The notes under the pieces were generated by a model. That model was given only the letters and a program-made list of their open reading frames with translations, was not told the origin of the DNA and searched no databases. The position numbers and the translations under genes were made by a program. A DNA stretch of 64,000 nt from CAVSMC01 sp963728935 (lineage in GTDB: Bacteria > Pseudomonadota > Gammaproteobacteria > Burkholderiales > Casimicrobiaceae): positions 4,402,001 to 4,466,000 of the forward strand of contig CAVSMC010000001.1 of the NCBI GenBank assembly GCA_963728935.1. Reading direction: 5' to 3'. This document shows, in pieces, positions 63,401 through 64,000 of this stretch (position 1 is the first letter of the stretch; the number at the start of each line of letters is the position of its first letter).

Positions 63401-64000
63401 TCCAGCAAACGCCGGTGGGTAATCAGCATCCTGACGATCGTGCGCAGGATCGCGTCGAGGCAGAAGTACGCTTCATAGGGCAGAAACGCGAGCGCAAGCA
63501 GCGCCTGCAGCACATGCCGCCGCGCGGTACGCTCGACGGCAGCGAGATGGTGGCGGAGCGGTAGCTCGGCCGGCTTGTCGGTCAGGTCGGAAAGCAGCGC
63601 AATGATGGACGGCGTGAGGAGGATTGCGAGGACGACCGCGGTCCAGAACCACGCGGGCGCCAACACGGTCCATCCGAGCAGCAGCAGCAACGTGAGCGCG
63701 GCGGGGACGAGGCTGCGGCGAAGGTTGTCGAACAGCTTCCATTGCGACAGCATCGAAAGCGGGTTACGTTCGTTGCGCCCATCGGGGCCCGTTACGCGCC
63801 GCCGCAGCCATCCTGCGAGCTGCCAGTCACCGCGAATCCAGCGACGCCGGCGCGCCACGTCGGCGAGGTAGCGGGCCGGAAACTCCTCGTACAATTCGGC
63901 GTCGCTCAGCAGCCCCGCTCGCGCGTAGCATCCTTCCAGCAAATCGTGGCTCAGCACGCGATTGGCCGGAAAACGCCCTTTGAGCGCACGCTCGAACGCG
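57442..64000 (-). CDS. ndvB: cyclic beta-1,2-glucan synthase, 5' end outside the window
   Basis: At least 2185 codons are visible and the frame stays open to the right edge (AFERALKGRFPANRVLSHDL), so the N-terminal glucosyltransferase part is only partly included. Seen in order: SDAELYEEFPARYLADVARR RWIRGDWQ and a membrane region near 63,500-63,800; the glycoamylase-like domain (RKTWAYFETYV, HFYNWYDTQTRLPLIPLYVS); then two beta-sandwich plus GH94-like units (PEVQLLSNGSYHVMVTNAGG and LVLFNGMGGFSPDGREYVIA). The phosphorylase-type catalytic domain has GSGDWNDGMNLVG with its acidic residue near 58,440. Such enzymes build and trim periplasmic cyclic glucans used in osmoadaptation and host interaction. 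Length and order fit the family. Confidence 0.95.
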   Translation of the reverse strand, partial: AFERALKGRFPANRVLSHDLLEGCYARAGLLSDAELYEEFPARYLADVARRRRWIRGDWQLAGWLRRRVTGPDGRNERNPLSMLSQWKLFDNLRRSLVPAALTLLLLLGWTVLAPAWFWTAVVLAILLTPSIIALLSDLTDKPAELPLRHHLAAVERTARRHVLQALLALAFLPYEAYFCLDAILRTIVRMLITHRRLLEWNPSSDVNRALERSDRTGLLASYRSMAIAPAIAAAAWVGLAIFNPAGLIVAGPMLLLWGASPAVAWWVSRPLPRRSARLTGSQTRFLRQLARKTWAYFETYVGPDDHWLPPDNVQEVPAGKVAHRTSPTNMGLALLANLSAHDFGYLSTGQLIERTTNALRSMESLERHRGHFYNWYDTQTRLPLIPLYVSTVDSGNLAGHLLTLRPGLAALYDAPVLNRRWLEGVSDTFTILVDTVGKQAPASVTQFEKALEWLAAARAVTLAHAWVQIEQLCVFAADAAAYLVANTPADDGEAAFWARALERQCVDLRDDLALLAPWLELRTVPAAVLEFPGANSIPTLRELATLDAAWSPVIERARVNSPGAEEQDVLDTFQRLVTQGAERAAARIVAIDQIALQAASLATMDYDFLFDKVRRQLVIGYNVAQRRCDDSYYDLLASEARLCNFVAIAQGQLPQESWFALGRLLTSVGGEPVLLAWSGSMFEYLMPLLVMPTYQNTLLDQTYVAAVERQIEYGRQRGVPWGMSESGYNAVDVHLNYQYRAFGVPGLGLKRGLGEDLVVAPYASALALMVAPDAACLNLQRLALGGLAGRMGLFEAIDYTPSRQRRGVSSAVVQSYMVHHQAMSLLACAYALLGRPMQKRFESDPLFQATLLLLQERIPRATMFHSNAVDGSAIRTAGSAPELPVRVLTSADTAIPEVQLLSNGSYHVMVTNAGGGSSRWKNLAVTRWREDSTSDNWGTFCYLRDEESGEFWSTAHQPTLKQAEHYEAIFSEGRAEFRRTDFDFDTHTEIVVSPEDDIEVRRLHITNRSRTVRTIDVTSYAEVVLAPAAADELHPAFSNLFVQTEIIRERHAILCTRRPRSHQEQVPWMFHLMTVHAAHAPHCSFETDRMRFIGRGGSVAAPIAMTDRGALSDTQGSVLDPIAAIRHRVILDAGATVTVDMVSGAGETREAVLHLVDKYQDRRLADRVFELTWTHSQVVLRQLNATETDSQLYGRLASSVIYANASLRAAAGVLLKNRRGQSGLWGYAISGDLPIVLLQIADAGNIELVRQLVQAHAYWRLKGLAVDLVIWNEGHDGYRQRLQEQIMGLIAAGVEAHFVDRPGGIFVRHAEQMSSEDRVLFQSVARAIISDSGGTLADQINRRAPLGVRVARLARTRVHRPQPAADAEPRERDLVLFNGMGGFSPDGREYVIAPPAGVATPAPWVNVLANPRFGTVVSESGLGYTWSENANQFRLTPWHNDPVSESSGEALFLRDEETGHFWSPTSSPSGGAGPYVTRHGFGYSVFEHTEDGIRSELTIFVALDAAIKFYTLKVGNHSGRTRRLSVTGYVEWVLGVVRARSAMHVTTEIDAVSGALYARNPYNSEFPDRVAFFDIGEPARTVSGDRTEFIGRNGALGNPAAMRRARLSGKTGAGLDSCAAIQLAFDLAEGEQRETVFRLGTASSADEAGRLVQRFRGSAAAREALEAVILHWRHTLDVVQVQTPDTALNVLTNGWLVYQTIACRLWARSGYYQSGGAYGFRDQLQDVMALVHADPKLLRAQIALCASRQFIEGDVQHWWHPPSGRGVRTHCSDDYLWLPLATCRYVFATGDTSILDETAQFLESRPVDPKDDSYYDLPAQSDESADVYAHCVRAIQHGLRFGVHGLPLMGSGDWNDGMNLVGKDGKGESVWLAFFLCHVLGEFAKVARLRDDPSFANRCETEAMQLGQRIEQAAWDGDWYRRAYFDDGSPLGSSDNDECQIDSVAQSWAVLSGAGDATRSRLAMNSVYARLVRHDHALIQLLDPPFDRSNLEPGYIRGYVPGVRENGGQYTHGAIWAAMAFAALGDAARAWELTAMINPVNHARTPEAAATYKVEPYVVAADVCALAPHAGRGGWSWYTGSAGWMYRLVVESLLGLNLEAGRLRLAPRLPPQWNECALRYRYRETYYNIAIRRVDVADDEALGAAITVDGVAQEGNFVLLADDRRGHQVDVRVTKQSVREMVST

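Overview
The window is GC-rich and gene-dense, with strong G/C at third codon positions. It carries a Bug-family (tripartite tricarboxylate) solute receptor, IPTL-CTERM and PEP-CTERM sorting signals, a cytochrome b/diheme cytochrome c/SHP-type haem operon and a cyclic glucan synthase. Together these suggest a Betaproteobacterium, most likely Burkholderiales. This is an inference from gene families, not from a marker gene. I see no rRNA, tRNA or CRISPR array.

Layout. Bases 1-9,130 hold an SDR enzyme, a VTT membrane protein, an IPTL-CTERM secreted protein with an upstream BTAD-type regulator, and a Bug receptor. Between them lies a graveyard: EthD-like and AraC remnants, a PEP-CTERM nuclease tail, a frameshifted vapBC pair and a collapsed higBA pair. 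Bases 9,200-14,900 hold a cysteine-type sulfatase, then a tight minus-strand operon of PepSY protein, two small c-type cytochromes, cytochrome b, response regulator and histidine kinase. Bases 15,500-24,000 hold a two-CW protein, an IS66 fragment, a very large adenylate-cyclase/AAA-ATPase regulator, a complete-looking group II intron with its reverse transcriptase, a truncated PIN toxin and an integrase remnant.

Bases 24,100-31,000 hold a bifunctional class A penicillin-binding protein, a DUF3592 gene with one in-frame stop, a twice-frameshifted lipoprotein, membrane and Sel1-repeat proteins and an SDR. Bases 31,500-57,400 form a long run of small stress-type genes: lysine-rich and histone H1-like proteins, OsmC, DUF883, lmo0937-like, glycine-zipper lipoprotein, an encapsulated-ferritin homologue without encapsulin, WXXGXW protein, dodecin, CsbD, VIT1-type transporter, AI-2E and YihY membrane proteins, a lipase-like hydrolase and Hsp20. 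Decayed glgP, crp, cytochrome and BON-domain genes are interspersed. A secreted protein with a caspase-like His/Cys pair lies at 36,900-38,558. The right edge holds most of a cyclic beta-1,2-glucan synthase (ndvB-like) that runs off the window, with a DUF1345 gene just downstream.

Functionally, the haem operon with its own two-component system looks like a regulated periplasmic electron-transfer module. The 31-57 kb run looks like an envelope and stress-tolerance island that is losing genes. The xre/hsp20 intergenic region carries two near-identical palindromes that could tie the regulator to the heat-shock gene.
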